Shown here: piece after piece, positions 1 to 20,405 of the stretch
Position numbering within the stretch: position 1 is the stretch's first letter
Layout: each line of letters begins with the position of its first letter
Assembly: GCA_040954595.2 (NCBI GenBank)
Contig: CM082595.2
Span: 5,580,001 to 5,644,000, forward strand
From: Balanoglossus misakiensis
Lineage: Eukaryota; Hemichordata
Length of the DNA: 64,000 bases
Direction of reading: 5' to 3'
The notes under the pieces: generated by a model
Told to the model about the DNA's origin: nothing
Database searches by the model: none
Seen by the model: only the letters and a program-made list of their open reading frames with translations
Position numbers and translations under genes: made by a program

Positions 1-1428
1 GTATAGGGTTTCCGATTATTTACTGTGGAAATGTGTAATACTTGATAATCAGATTTTAAAAATATAAGAAAATGAAAAACAGTCAAGTCCAGGGATTTTA
101 GGTGTGATCATGAACAGTCCATCCATAACTTGTTTTATTCATCCTCCAGAATGAGTCTTGGCCATTTTTGTAATATTATATCAACATAACACCAGTAAAT
201 TTTTTTCGTAATTTGATTTCAGTGTACCGTAAATTTGGGATTTGCATGCGTATTTGATCATTGATGGTGGAAACTACATGTATTTCTTCAGAAGCCTTAT
301 ATACACTGCCCAGTTATGCTACCATAGCCAAATTTTACTTCATTAATATTTTTGGTTTCCCACTTGTAACTGGGAGTCACGCATACAATACCCTTCATTG
401 TAATCCAGAGGTCACATTGACATAGCACTTGACATTTCTAAATATTTGTCTGAGTTTGGACATCAAGTTTATTGTTGTCTGCCTCGGCAACCGTATCTGG
501 AAATTGTATTTCTTTATGTCTGCTGTATGTTGGTTGAAATGTCTGTGACAGGCTTGTTTGCATTTGCCACCACTGTGTGTGAAAAAAGTGGTGTTGATTT
601 AGGAGTTTTTCAGACTTTTGTTGTTTTTCACCTGAAGTATGGTATATATTATGCAATGGGTGATTGAAGCCTGAAATTTACATAGCCCCACACAGGTACA
701 GATCATGTGTCGAAATTAACACAGATATGCAGATTCCAATATGCTGGTACCTGGTTATCCATCAGTATTTATTTGTTCCACTGTCTCATCAGGTGATCTT
801 CAATGTCAGTTTCCCACAGAACACTGCGGTATTCTGTGTGCAGCATATTTTATTCCAGGCCACTCGCATTAACGTACGATATTTGAGGGGAGAAGTTTCC
901 AGAAGTTCTTTTGTAAAAGTTAGAGTTCAACAGAAAATACCTGAAAGTATCATCCAAGATACACCGCTGCTGGGTTTTCTTAGTCACAAAGCATGTCCTA
1001 GTTTCTGAGCTAGTTAGAACAGTTGCGTTGCCCTACCTACTCGCACAGTTCACATCAAAATTCCATTTCCAGTATCCAGGTCAGCCCCCAAACCCTGGCC
1101 ACTGTTTAATAGCAGTGCCTCTATCTTCGCAAAGGATAAATTATTACGGGCATTGCACAGTTTCCATGGTGCTCTCAAATCCTATTGTAAACCAGTCTGA
1201 TGGCTCTTTTGTGTCGCTAACTACCACTGTCCTTTAAATTTTGACAATACTTTTTAATAAACTTTGAATAATGATTGAAGTTAAGTCCCGCCAAAGAGCT
1301 CATTTTGATTGCTACAAAGCTGATAATCACGGTCGGAAAATTGCTAGCGATGTAGAATCTGACTGCAGGTGTCATGAGTTGACCTAGAATTTTGAATGAT
1401 TGAATTCAAGGGGATTTGGTGTGTACTA

Positions 1429-1590
1429 CAGTCAAACCTCTGTTAGTGGCCACCTCTATATAGTGGCTACTTTGTTTCAGTCCCTCTACAATTCACATGT
1501 GTGTTAATTTACCTCTATATAAAGGCCACCTGTCTATAAAGGCCAGTTTAGGAAAGTCCCTTGACTGGCCACTATAGACAGGTTCGACTG
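1429..1590. mobile_element. 162-bp MITE, CAGTC-A/G-AACC terminal inverted repeats, TA flanks
   Basis: The left end CAGTCAAACC and right end GGTTCGACTG are inverted repeats, extended inward by GTGGCCA/TGGCCAC. TA dinucleotides flank it at 1427-1428 and 1591-1592, as expected of Tc1/mariner/pogo-type target duplication. A second near full-length copy lies at 23368-23529 and a partial relative at 2513-2573. No transposase is encoded, so it is non-autonomous. The superfamily is inferred from the TA flanks only. Confidence 0.8.
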
Positions 1591-2512
1591 TAGTTCAGGT
1601 AATATTTAGAAGAAAAAATTACCTGTCTTCCTTTTTTAAACCTTTTTGTGACTTTTCCAATGTGGTGCGATATGTTGTGGTATTTTATTTTGAGATGTAT
1701 GATCAAGAGTCTTTCTCATAGAAGACTTCCAACAAATTTGTCTGGAGATATGTGGACAAAAGTCTATTCAGTTGTCCTAAAGAAAACTTCAGACAGACTG
1801 TTCAGAACTATTGGAAATGTAAAAAAAAAGCCAATTGATCCTTACTGTCTACAACCTATTGTCGAATCGACAATGCTGTCCGCCCGTCATGAAGACAATT
1901 AAACGACAGCAGGGAATTTCCGTTGTTCAAATTGCCCCATCATAATTAATCCTTGTGAGAATAAGGCCTTCTATGTCCTGTAATGGACAACCAAGCCTGG
2001 CTCCCAGGTCACCAGTGGAGTTTGTTCCTGTGAGTTTATGACAGCCATCTTTTGTTACTGCCGTCCTGTGAACCAAACTCTCTCTCGTTTATTCTTGCAA
2101 TTCTGAATAGCGTCTATTGTTGTCCACGGTGGTAATACCAACCAGGGTTTGAAAAATTGCTGTGGCTCGTTAGGTCCGAGGATCATGTCGTAATTTTTAA
2201 TGTTGAATGTGGTTTTAATGATGTCTGTATCCATGTCGTTTGACCCGCTGGGGCCTAAATCCCTATCTGTAAGTGTGAATATGAAAGTAAATGCTACTAG
2301 ATACTCTGGTCTGAAAGGGTTAAGAACTAAGAAGTACACTGACCGTTCAGACCACTATGTTTTATGCAATAATGCACACCAAGCAGAAAGTTTCAGAAAT
2401 AATGAAAAGTACTCTAAATCGTGTATGTTGAAAACTGCACAGAAATGTTATGCATTTTTTTGCCAAAGAAATCAGGATTGTGACATGTAAATTGCACAAG
2501 GACAGTAACAAC

Positions 2513-2573
2513 ATGGCCACTACAGACTAGTGGCCACTATATAGAAGTGGCCACTAACACAGGTTTGACTGTG
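2513..2573. mobile_element. Partial copy of the CAGTCAAACC MITE
   Basis: This segment has GTGGCCACT blocks and ends in AGGTTTGACTGTG, matching one end of the 162-bp MITE at 1429-1590. The other end and the middle are missing or rearranged. It lies just upstream of a PEX2 exon. Confidence 0.55.
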
Positions 2574-2618
2574 TAAAGGAGGTCCCTTACGAAATCTTTC
2601 CCCGTTTGCGTTTTGCAG

Positions 2619-5398
2619 TTTTCTGTCTATGCCACGAGTGCCACACTGGGACAGCAGATCCTGAACATCAAATACAAAGATGAGATACACAGAAAGAGGA
2701 GCATGTCGTCTATGCAGAAGATGCTGTACGGAGTTGTCTTCGTTGGCGGAAAATGGTTTCAGGAGAGATCGCTCGAGTTGGCCAGTCTGACGAGACACAA
2801 AGAAATCTTTTGCTGGGTGAGTTTGCAATTATTTGGGAAATCTTTTCGCAGGTTGACAACATTTTGTTGGTGTTGTAACCTATTCCTTCAAATGCTATTA
2901 GCAATATCATGAAAGTAAAAGCACAGGTATGTATACTTCGAAATGAAGATGACCAGCTCTTTCCATTTGGAACACTGGAGGGCGCTATTGATTCAGATCG
3001 CTTGCACATAAGTCTGTATGTGAATTTGAGATGTGTTATAATTAAAGATAGGGACAGCATTCTCGAGGCTAGAAACAAATGGTTTATCTCGATAAATATT
3101 TTAACAGAAACAGAACTAACATACATGTAATAACGTTCAATATCAACAACAAATAGTACAAGAACTTGGATTTTGGTGACATATTATGACAATAAGAATA
3201 CATACTTTGTAATATTTGATTTTTGGGGAAGACCCATACGTGACAAAACTATGTGATCTTCCATTCAGGTGTGGAAGTTTGTTGACTACTCGGAAAAGTT
3301 TCTCAAAGTTGCTACTCTGGTCAATTTTCTGCTGTTTTTGCAAGATGGACGATACCAGCACATACTTGAGAGGGTTCTCGGTGTGAGGGCAAGATTTGCC
3401 ACAAGACAATCTGTACGACAGGTAAGTCTGTTGACGAGTAGTTTGGCGTTCGCACAGGGACCATTGAAATGTTTCTGAAACGTCTCAGCTCAAATACTGG
3501 CATGATTAAAATATTACGTGTGAACAGTTGAAGTGGTCCTGAAATGTTTTAGATTTGAGACAGTTTGACAAGTCATACCATGTTCGCACTGGGTAATCCT
3601 AGAAACATTTCAGAGACACTGTTTGACTTTTGTAAACACAGAGGATTAATCCTTTGAGTTGCTTTGGGTCCACACACACAAAGTTAAATTTGACCCGGGC
3701 GCTCGGCAACGTGGCAACCAAACGAAAATCTGTGATTGGTTTAGATTTCACATGATACAAATATCTGAAGTAATATTACAAGACAATGCCGTGCCGCCTT
3801 TCAGAGTCATCTGCTGTCTTAGACTCTCTCACACCCCTTCTCGCCGTCCATGCAGGCTTATGGTCTGATTGCATTTGTGCAAGGTTCGCTACACAACACC
3901 ATATGAGGCTTCTCCTTTGCTAAACGGTTGAGGGCGCGTCAGTGAAGAGCCTTGTAGCGAACCGTGGGCTGTGAGAGAGTCTAATGGACTGATAGACTCT
4001 CTCACAGCCCCTCTCGTCGTCCATGCAAGCAACAATATATGGGGCTTCTCCTTTGCTAAATGGTTGAGGGCGTGTCAGAGCCTTGTAGTGAACTGTGGGT
4101 TGTGAGAGAGTTTACTGCTGTCTTGGAAGGGATATTTTCTGATATTAATTCTGATATAAACGGTGTCTTGTATCAAACATAGTTAATGGAAAAAGGGCAG
4201 CGAGAGAGAGACTTTTTCCCTTCAACAAGTAATCCCTTTTTTTCTTTCCTGTGTTTAGGTCAGTTTTGAATACATGACCAGAGAACTTCTGTGGCACGGC
4301 TTTGCTGAGTTCCTCTTCTTTGTTCTTCCGCTCATCAACTTTCAAAAGATCAAGAACTTCCTGTCCAGACATTTGTCACGGTCCGCCCAATCCAAGGACG
4401 GTCTCACCGCTGCCAGGACGCCCGGTCACTACCAGGAATGCGTTGTGTGCGGAGATTGGCCCACCATGCCGCAGGAAATCGGGTGTCCTCACGTTTTCTG
4501 TTACTACTGCATACAGGTTAGGGGTTGTTTTTCTTATGGATGACTTACTGTAAAACACTTTATTTTCACGAGTCAAATTTTTCGCGATATCGAGAGAAGC
4601 CACTGTTTCGCGTGTATTAATTTTCGCGTTCTCTTATTTCATTCACTGCATCGTTATCTTAAAAAAAAATTATGCGACTTTTTATTTTCACGCTATTTTG
4701 GCTCTCGCGTATTTTGCGAAAATTTATTGCTCGCAAAAATAAAGTGTTTTTTTATTTACAGTATTCGTGGCCTTTCCTAGGAGAATTCAGTGATGTCACT
4801 CAGAGAACAGACCGTCGCATGAATAATCTGTCAGTTTCTGAAATGCGTGACTTTTTTGACATGAATAGAGTAAATAAACTGTGGTTACCAGAGAAGTAAG
4901 TGACACGGAAAATAATTTGACAAAAGTTGTGGCAGAAATGGAGGAATGCGTACATAAATGGAAATTGCAGTATGAAATCTTTATGTGCAGTACATAGACC
5001 ACTTCGAGGATAGGGTATCTGCAATGCATGATGGTATAATTTGCGTTCAACATAGCGTCTAGTACATGGCCAGCGCACGCGATCAGTACGCAAACTGTCC
5101 CACAACTCCCTGCGTTATTCTATCCGCAAAGTGGTCCATGGCAGAACTGATATCTGGTTTAGGTTTTTATTTGTTTGGTTTTTTCACTGTAAATATGTTT
5201 ACTGAAGCAGAATCCATTGCTGTATTGTTGTTCTTTCCATGGTACCTAAACTGCACATAATTTAATTTTCTAAATTTTCTGCATTTTCTCCATTGACAGA
5301 GTAACTACCTGGCAGACGCCTCGTACACTTGCCCGCTGTGCAGTCAAGCCATTGGTGATGCTGATGATATACAGCCTGTGAAAGTCCAACTCAGGTAG
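2619..5398 (+). CDS. PEX2: Peroxisome biogenesis factor 2 (PEX2), RING-type, 3' part
   Basis: PEX2 is a peroxisomal membrane RING E3 ligase that, with PEX10 and PEX12, ubiquitinates the import receptor PEX5 for recycling. Four phase-0 exons are visible: 2619-2816, 3269-3421, 4259-4516 and 5300-5398 (stop TAG 5396-5398), giving 235 residues. Family blocks in order are LGQQILNIKYK, FLLFLQDGRYQHILERVLG, YMTRELLWHGFAEFLFF, and a C-terminal RING with CVVCGDWPTMPQEIGCPHVF, CYYC and CPLC. Compared with the usual length of about 305 residues, roughly the first 70 are missing. The first visible exon begins in the middle of the conserved region, so upstream exons lie outside the window or were not recognisable. 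The assignment is secure; the 5' boundary is not. It is convergent with the WFDC1-like gene. A possible poly(A) signal AATAAA is at 5977-5982. Confidence 0.92.
3820..3983. mobile_element. MITE with TAGACTCTCTCACAGCC termini, copy A of a tandem pair
   Basis: Begins TAGACTCTCTCACA and ends with the inverse, TGTGAGAGAGTCTA. It lies in a PEX2 intron and is followed after 9 bp by copy B. Its left flank CTGCTGTCT (3811-3819) is repeated only after copy B. A related single copy is at 13340-13513 and a truncated one at 22764-22821. Confidence 0.85.
3993..4114. mobile_element. MITE copy B (internally deleted) of the tandem pair
   Basis: Same orientation as copy A, starting TAGACTCTCTCACAGCCC and ending TTGTGAGAGAGTTTA. 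About 40 bp are missing compared with copy A. The sequence directly after it, CTGCTGTCT (4115-4123), matches the left flank of copy A. Confidence 0.85.
4156..4225. repeat. 70-bp dispersed repeat, copy 1
   Basis: This 70-bp segment contains GGGCAGCGAGAGAGAGACTT and is nearly identical to 7423-7492, downstream in the window. It sits just upstream of the PEX2 exon acceptor at 4257-4258. No terminal repeats were seen, so the class is unknown. Confidence 0.7.
4546..4763. mobile_element. About 218-bp inverted-terminal-repeat element, copy 1
   Basis: Starts TACTGTAAAACACTTTATTT and ends with a near inverse, AATAAAGTGTTTTTTTATTTACAGTA. The interior is rich in TTCGCG motifs. A second copy is at 44589-44802 in the last intron of the TCF19-like gene. 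It is a non-autonomous DNA element of unassigned superfamily, here in the last PEX2 intron. Confidence 0.8.
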
Positions 5399-6942
5399 CA
5401 AGCAGGTAAATGGGCAAAATTTGACCAATCACGTTGTTTGTACTACATGTACCTGAAGCATCGACTGCCTCATCAGGATATTTCTGTGCTTCAGGAAGAT
5501 CCAATCCAATAGGTCACATCACTCATGCAGAATGGCTCTGTGACAAAATTGACCAGTCAAACACCACGTTGTAAACTTCTGCAGGTCACACAGTCTAGCA
5601 GAAATGGGGTGATCACATGTGGACGCACGGTGAAAGATGAGGAAGCAATCAGAAACAGTGTCCGTGTGTGATATGTGAATATATGTGGAAAATTTTGGTA
5701 ACATTTACAATGCAACAGTTCTGTTGATCGGACTCTGAAAGTGATACGGAAGAGAGAATTCATTTCTTGTTTTATTTTGTTAATTTATCTTGTTTTGTTA
5801 TGATTTGTTTTGATTTGTTTTGTTATTTTTTGTTTGGGTTCTTTGCAGTTTTAAAAGTCTGTGATACTAATTTGAATATGTAAATTTACAGAAATATGCT
5901 GCCATTAGTCCATTCTGTCACATGTTATGTTAATTCATAATGACAAGGCCAACAACAGTCTTAAACATTGTTCTGCAATAAAAACCAAGCGGTTTATCCT
6001 AGAAATATTTCTTCAGTGAATAGTAACATGTAAAATAAACAGATATATTACACTTGACACTTAATTTTTTTGTGTAAAGAAATTTATTAGACCGGTCGTG
6101 CAGTGTGCTGCTTGTCAATAATACATATCAGAAAGTTCCAGAAATAATTACATGAAAAATTACCTTGTCTTTTTTATCAAAATCATTCTTCATAAAAATC
6201 GTCTGTTTTGTTAGAAGCCAGTATACTGAGTGTAAATGCAATTGAAGTAGAACAAAGCCAAAATTGTGCAATGTCATGTATTTATGAATAAACGTTTTCA
6301 AATGTTGCAAAAACTGGTGCTTTATTTCAGTTGTCTCTTGATAACAGCTCTGACCCTGGTAAAGAGAAAATAACAGAATTTTATTACTAAAAGTTTATTT
6401 TCTTAATCTTGCAGACTTGTACTAATTAATATAACCCAGTGGTTTTAGTCATTCACAAACTGCAAAGAACACTTTTCCGTCTTTTTTTTGCTTATAATAT
6501 ATGCAAACTCCTTCTTATTTGAATATTTTTTGACGTTCTACATTTTCCTGTTTATTATTTCAAGTAGGTGCAGTTGTATGATGCACTGCCAATAGTGGAA
6601 CTGAAAAGTACATTTGAAATCTGGAAATCCTATGCACAGCTGAATTCAAACAGCACACATGTTAATAGGATAACTGCATGCATATACTTTTTTCTGTGTT
6701 CAAGGCACTTTTTCATATGTGGGAGGTACAATGTTTCAAAAATGTAGCTTAGTCAATGCATTTCTTATGTTCACCTTGCTGCCTATGCATGCATATACTA
6801 TACAATGTACTAGACAAGGGAGCAAAAGTCAAACATTTTTGCTATCTTTCCGTTCTAATCTGCAAGGGTGTATGTATAACCACACACACCCCTCCCCCAT
6901 GCATGCAGTGTACACATAGCTGCATCACAACACACAGACATT
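5399..6942. other. Convergent 3' region between PEX2 and the WFDC1-like gene
   Basis: No gene is seen. It holds the likely 3' UTR of PEX2, with AATAAA at 5977-5982, and on the other strand the likely 3' end of the WFDC1-like transcript, with TTTATT at 6551-6556 (AATAAA on minus). It is otherwise AT-rich and unremarkable. Confidence 0.5.
5977..5982 (+). terminator. Candidate PEX2 poly(A) signal
   Basis: AATAAA lies about 580 bp after the PEX2 stop codon. A further AATAAA occurs near 6286, so the end actually used is uncertain. Confidence 0.45.
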
Positions 6943-6982
<40 letters not shown>

Positions 6983-7012
6983 ACATACATACATACACAC
7001 ACACACACACAT
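6943..7012. repeat. (CA)n microsatellite
   Basis: A dinucleotide CA tract with interspersed TACA lies about 30 bp beyond the 3' end of the WFDC1-like coding region. Confidence 0.9.
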
Positions 7013-7041
7013 TACCAGTTTGGAAAAATGCAGTCACCTTG

Positions 7042-16328
<9,287 letters not shown>

Positions 16329-17176
16329 GTGGACGTCGCGAGATCCTGGATGGGTGTCGCTCGGTGTCGGGATGGCCTTGCGGCGGGGAGTCGGGGAAAA
16401 AGGTGACTTTAAGAAAACGATCAGAACTTCATCTCTGTAGAGTTCAGTGTATCGCAGAAGTGAGTCGACGCGCGGACGATATATGAGAGCGTTGGCTGAG
16501 AGAGCGCCGAGCCTGCCCCGTCTGGTCGGTGAAATTCCGGCCTCGTCTTGGGTTTCGGGCTCGAATTCCTCCCGTGCTGCAGAACTACACTCAGTTGGTC
16601 AGCAGCAATGGGCGTTGGACAAAAGGTAATTTGTATGCGCCCTGAAGGTCCCGTGAAAACATCAATGACAAATAAAACCGCTGCCTTTTCCAAAGCGACC
16701 ACCACTGGCAGCATTTAGCTCCGATCCCCGGGACCCTTTAGACAGCATTGTTTGCTTATAAATAGACCGTGGCAGGGTTTTTGTTTTATTGTCGGAATAA
16801 GTACCCGAGTCTTAATGCAGTTCTCAATAACTTTGCTCGATCACTTCTAACAAAATAGGTCATGCACGTCCAACGCCAATATTTAAAGAACTCCTTGTGA
16901 ACATACAAAGTGGGTAAACTAAAAGGGTCGTTTTTTCGATTGGCCGATATCACAGGCGCAAACTGGAAAGAAGAAAGAAAGGGCAGTTGCTTGTTAGAGG
17001 GCGGTAATCATGATGCGTTTGATGACGGGGTCCGTTGCGCGTTGCTGTGGACAAAATTGAACTTGACAGCGTTTACTGCAAGTTTTGTGTTGAAGTTTAC
17101 CATTTTATGACTTTCAAAGTATAATATAATTATGATAGACGAGTCCAGTTCTAGCATAAAATAAAAAGCGTACTTG
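16329..17176. other. 5' region of the WFDC1-like gene and spacer to the tandem-BTB gene
   Basis: No coding sequence. Immediately 5' of the WFDC1-like start (minus strand) is GC-richer sequence with a TATAT-containing motif at 16479-16484 that could be a core promoter. The rest is intergenic. Confidence 0.35.
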
Positions 17177-17182
17177 TTTATT
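17177..17182 (-). terminator. Candidate poly(A) signal of the tandem-BTB Kelch gene
   Basis: TTTATT on plus reads AATAAA on minus, about 265 bp beyond the stop at 17444. Confidence 0.4.
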
Positions 17183-17312
17183 GATTGGTGAAATGTATAT
17201 TTCACAAAAGTAAGCAAAAACCATTATCCTGTGACTTGTACATCAGTACCATAATACAATTAGATCATTATAACTCTATAAATAATATGTAAATATAAAT
17301 CTTGTAAACCTT

Positions 17313-17378
17313 TATGTATGTATGTATGTATGTATGTATGTATGTATGTATGTATGTATGTATGTATGTATGTATGTG
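17313..17378. repeat. (TATG)n microsatellite
   Basis: About 16 tetranucleotide units lie inside the predicted 3' UTR of the tandem-BTB Kelch gene. Confidence 0.95.
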
Positions 17379-17443
17379 TACACATTTATGTGTGTGCATG
17401 TATGACCACATTAATTTTTGTATGTGCATTACTGTATGTTCTG

Positions 17444-19633
17444 TCATTTGCATGGAATACCATGAAGAAACTGGGATGGTATCTGTAACAACCCACAATC
17501 TGCCTTGCCATAGTGGCCCTTGTAAAAAGCCAGCTTATGCCACTCCCCTGTGCGTGTATCATAGACTCTTACTCTGCTTCCAAAGACGTATATCTTGTCT
17601 TTGATGACAGCGGCATTGTGTACGCCTTCTTGCTTTCTTTCGAGTCCTTTCTCCGTGTCACTGTTAGATTGGCACCGCTTTGTAAGCAGGTCGAATGTGT
17701 AGTGGATATCGTAGAAATTTGTGACGTACATCTGGGATGGTTTTAGACAAGGGTGGGGAAGTGAAAAGAAGGCGGCTGGGGACGGCTGCGGGGAGAAGTC
17801 TGGGAATGCTACAATGCTCCAGGTGTCGTTTTTCGTGTCGTACACGTCAATGGTTCCGGAAGACTTGAGATTGTTCATGGATAAGATGTAGATGGTGGTT
17901 TTCCACAGGTGGGTGAGAAACTCGCCACGCAAAGTGTCCAGTCGACTCGGAGGTGAGATGAACTCCCACGCCGACTTGTGGAGGTCATAGCACTGCGGTC
18001 TCTCGGCGAAGCACAGGAGACTGTACCGCCCTCCCAGAGCAAAGAGTTTCGCCTCACACGCAACGAGTCTGTGTTGGTAGAGACCTTTCCGCATGTCCGG
18101 TAGCCGGGTCCAGCAATTCAGCATGGGATCGTACCTGTAGAAAGTTTTGGTTATCTCTGTGGCGCTACCGAAGTGTTGGAGGTGTCCGTACTTCACCTGG
18201 AGTCCACCGCACAGATACAGATGATTGTCGTGGAAGGCCGCAGCGGTGTACACGTACTTCTGACTGGTTGGAATTCCAATGACCGACAGCCACCGGTTCT
18301 CGTCCACTATGTATGACATCATGGCAGATGATGTAGTGCTTCCTGTTGCACCAATAACTGTTATCAGCTCAGTAAGTCGCCCTCTCCTTGGATGATAACA
18401 TTTACTAGCAACTTCACTCCCAACGTTCGGACAAAGGGGCACCGTCTGGAAAGCCTTGACCACAACTTTGAAACACTCGGCATCCTCCTGGACAAGTTTG
18501 CTGTGAAGCACCCGTTCTCTTTCCTCGTATGAAGCTATCATGTGTAGCCGCACACAGCCAAGGAGTTCAACCAGGTGTTTTCTTCTCACGTTCTTGTCCT
18601 CGCCGATCCACCTCACAATCAAATCAAAGACACCTGCCTCAGTCTCAACCACCTGACCTTGTTGAACTACTTCCACCACTATGTGATCATCAGAGATCAG
18701 ATCAATCAGTTCGAGCAGTGAAAGATGTAGCACCTCGTCTTCTTTGGCGATCTGTACAAAGTGTTGACACATGAATCTCCTGGCGCACTCGAACACGCTT
18801 TCTACTGAGTAGAGCTCTCCAAGTGACTTGTACCCGAGGCACGTTCTGCTGTCAATGGACCTACAGAGGAACTCCCCACATTTCTCTTTCATCTGTCCAA
18901 TGTGAAAATAATCCGCTACCATCAAAATGTCCGCAACATGCTCACCAGTAATTCTGACTGGGTCGTTGTATAAGTAATGTATCAAACATTCGGCTTGATG
19001 TAAACTTAGAAAAGGCAAAGTTACTTCAGCCTTTCCTTTCTCTTTCATCTCGCTGCAGAACATCGCCTCGAAGTAGGGACTGTAGGCTGCCAAGAGGCAG
19101 CGGTGGGCGGGGAATTTTTGCCCCTCCACCACCAAGTCTACGTCGCAAAACTGGCGGTTGGACCGCTGGTGGCACAGGGTCTGGAACACCTGGTTTCTGT
19201 GCAGGTCTTGCAGCGGCTCTGGCAAGCCTGGTACCCGCAGCAGCTGGGCGACCTCTTGCAGGTCCCGCACGTCGCTCTCGTCCTCGCCGATCTCGAAGGA
19301 CCCGGTGTACATGAACTGAACGAGTTTTCCGAAAACTGTCGGCGTCACCTTGGCATTGTCGCCGCTCCTGTCGATATCGAGCCACCTGACCGTGTCTTGC
19401 GCGGACGTAGACGTCTCCTGGCGAAGAGCAATTCTGGCTGAAATGCTTTCTGCAAATGCGGTGCTGTTGGCAGCTACAATGCAAGAGTGGACTGGAAACT
19501 CGTCCTCGTCGGCGAGTTTCAGTATAACATCACAGAGCTGACCCTGTTTTGACAGTTCGTACAGTGTATCTAATAAGCCTCCGATGAACGCCGAATCTGG
19601 TGCAATAACAAACTCACCACTGTGCGCCGCCAT
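17444..19633 (-). CDS. Tandem-BTB, BACK and Kelch-repeat protein
   Basis: A single uninterrupted 729-codon exon from ATG at 19633 to TGA at 17444-17446. BTB/BACK/Kelch proteins are usually substrate adaptors of Cullin-3 ubiquitin ligases; that role is inferred from the family. Two BTB domains are visible: the first at about residues 30-125 (LCDVILKLADEDEFPVHSC), the second at about 155-255 (FCDVDLVVEGQKFPAHRCLL then SPYFEAMF). A BACK domain follows to about residue 370. Then come about five degenerate Kelch blades (for example LYLCGGLQ, FALGGRY, IYVFGSRVRVYDTRTGEW) up to the C-terminus. Most KLHL proteins have one BTB, so the doubled BTB is the oddity. No intron is needed. A second tandem-BTB gene lies upstream in the same orientation. 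I cannot assign an orthologue among named KLHL/KBTBD genes. Confidence 0.9.
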   Translation of the reverse strand: MAAHSGEFVIAPDSAFIGGLLDTLYELSKQGQLCDVILKLADEDEFPVHSCIVAANSTAFAESISARIALRQETSTSAQDTVRWLDIDRSGDNAKVTPTVFGKLVQFMYTGSFEIGEDESDVRDLQEVAQLLRVPGLPEPLQDLHRNQVFQTLCHQRSNRQFCDVDLVVEGQKFPAHRCLLAAYSPYFEAMFCSEMKEKGKAEVTLPFLSLHQAECLIHYLYNDPVRITGEHVADILMVADYFHIGQMKEKCGEFLCRSIDSRTCLGYKSLGELYSVESVFECARRFMCQHFVQIAKEDEVLHLSLLELIDLISDDHIVVEVVQQGQVVETEAGVFDLIVRWIGEDKNVRRKHLVELLGCVRLHMIASYEERERVLHSKLVQEDAECFKVVVKAFQTVPLCPNVGSEVASKCYHPRRGRLTELITVIGATGSTTSSAMMSYIVDENRWLSVIGIPTSQKYVYTAAAFHDNHLYLCGGLQVKYGHLQHFGSATEITKTFYRYDPMLNCWTRLPDMRKGLYQHRLVACEAKLFALGGRYSLLCFAERPQCYDLHKSAWEFISPPSRLDTLRGEFLTHLWKTTIYILSMNNLKSSGTIDVYDTKNDTWSIVAFPDFSPQPSPAAFFSLPHPCLKPSQMYVTNFYDIHYTFDLLTKRCQSNSDTEKGLERKQEGVHNAAVIKDKIYVFGSRVRVYDTRTGEWHKLAFYKGHYGKADCGLLQIPSQFLHGIPCK

Positions 19634-20405
19634 GTTGAATTCTGTTTGTTCGGCATTTCATTACTTCAATACGGTGACTCACGTCCCCGGCTTGCGTCAT
19701 CACAGAAAGCTTCGTCATAAGGCATTTCACCAGTGAAGAAATGCTAAGCTCGCATTAATTCTGATAAATTTAGAAATGACTCTGTTTGCCAATCTCGCCA
19801 CTGTGCACTAGTCAGCGAAAATAGAACGAGCGCGCCTTGTAGCCATGACAACCACACGCCGTTTAGACGCTGCCAACTGCGCAGATGCGAGATGCCGTAG
19901 GCCAATGACCACGGTGTTGTGGTACGAACGAGAAAATAACGAAAAGTTGAGGTTACAAATTAGAGAGTTACGAACACAATGCCAAAGGATGGTGCAATGA
20001 AAAGTTTTGCAGCACAATTCATCGGCAGTGTGCCAATCGAACACGCCAAACATAGGCCTACAGTATTTTTTTTATTTCTTCACACTCAGGGAATTAAAAC
20101 TTTTAAACAATCCTAAGTGATTTGAAAATTCTGTGCCAAAGTTAGTGGCATGCCAACACCACCTTCCTAATAAGTGATGGTGACTTTCAATAAGCTTATA
20201 ATAAGACAAAAACAGGTCTTTAGTTTTGCAACGCGGAATGTAGTAATATTTTGACCATCTAGCAACCAGTCACACAAGTATAAAATACTCCTAAAATAAA
20301 ACAAAACAGGCTAACATCGACAAGATGTAAATTATGAATCACACATTCTTTGGAACGAAATTATGTTTTTGTCGAAACTGACGCACAGTCAACGTCATTG
20401 TAGTT
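19634..20405. other. Spacer between the two tandem-BTB genes
   Basis: No gene is seen. TTTATT at 20071-20076 may be the poly(A) signal (minus) of the upstream BTB gene. The promoter of the Kelch gene must lie here but no clear core motif was identified. Confidence 0.4.

Larger units (their letters stand above)
1..2618. other. Presumed PEX2 intron/upstream sequence with repeats
   Basis: No exon could be recognised here. The next exon to the right begins in the middle of the PEX2 protein, so this stretch is probably intron. I looked for the conserved N-terminal PEX2 segment that should end in Leu-Trp-Arg before a GT donor and did not find it. It holds a full 162-bp MITE at 1429-1590, a partial relative near 2513-2573, and short open frames with no recognisable protein. 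Confidence 0.5.

Noticed and set aside
1648-1902. 84-codon frame in the presumed PEX2 intron
   Set aside because: The frame begins without a good start context and shows no similarity to the missing PEX2 N-terminus.
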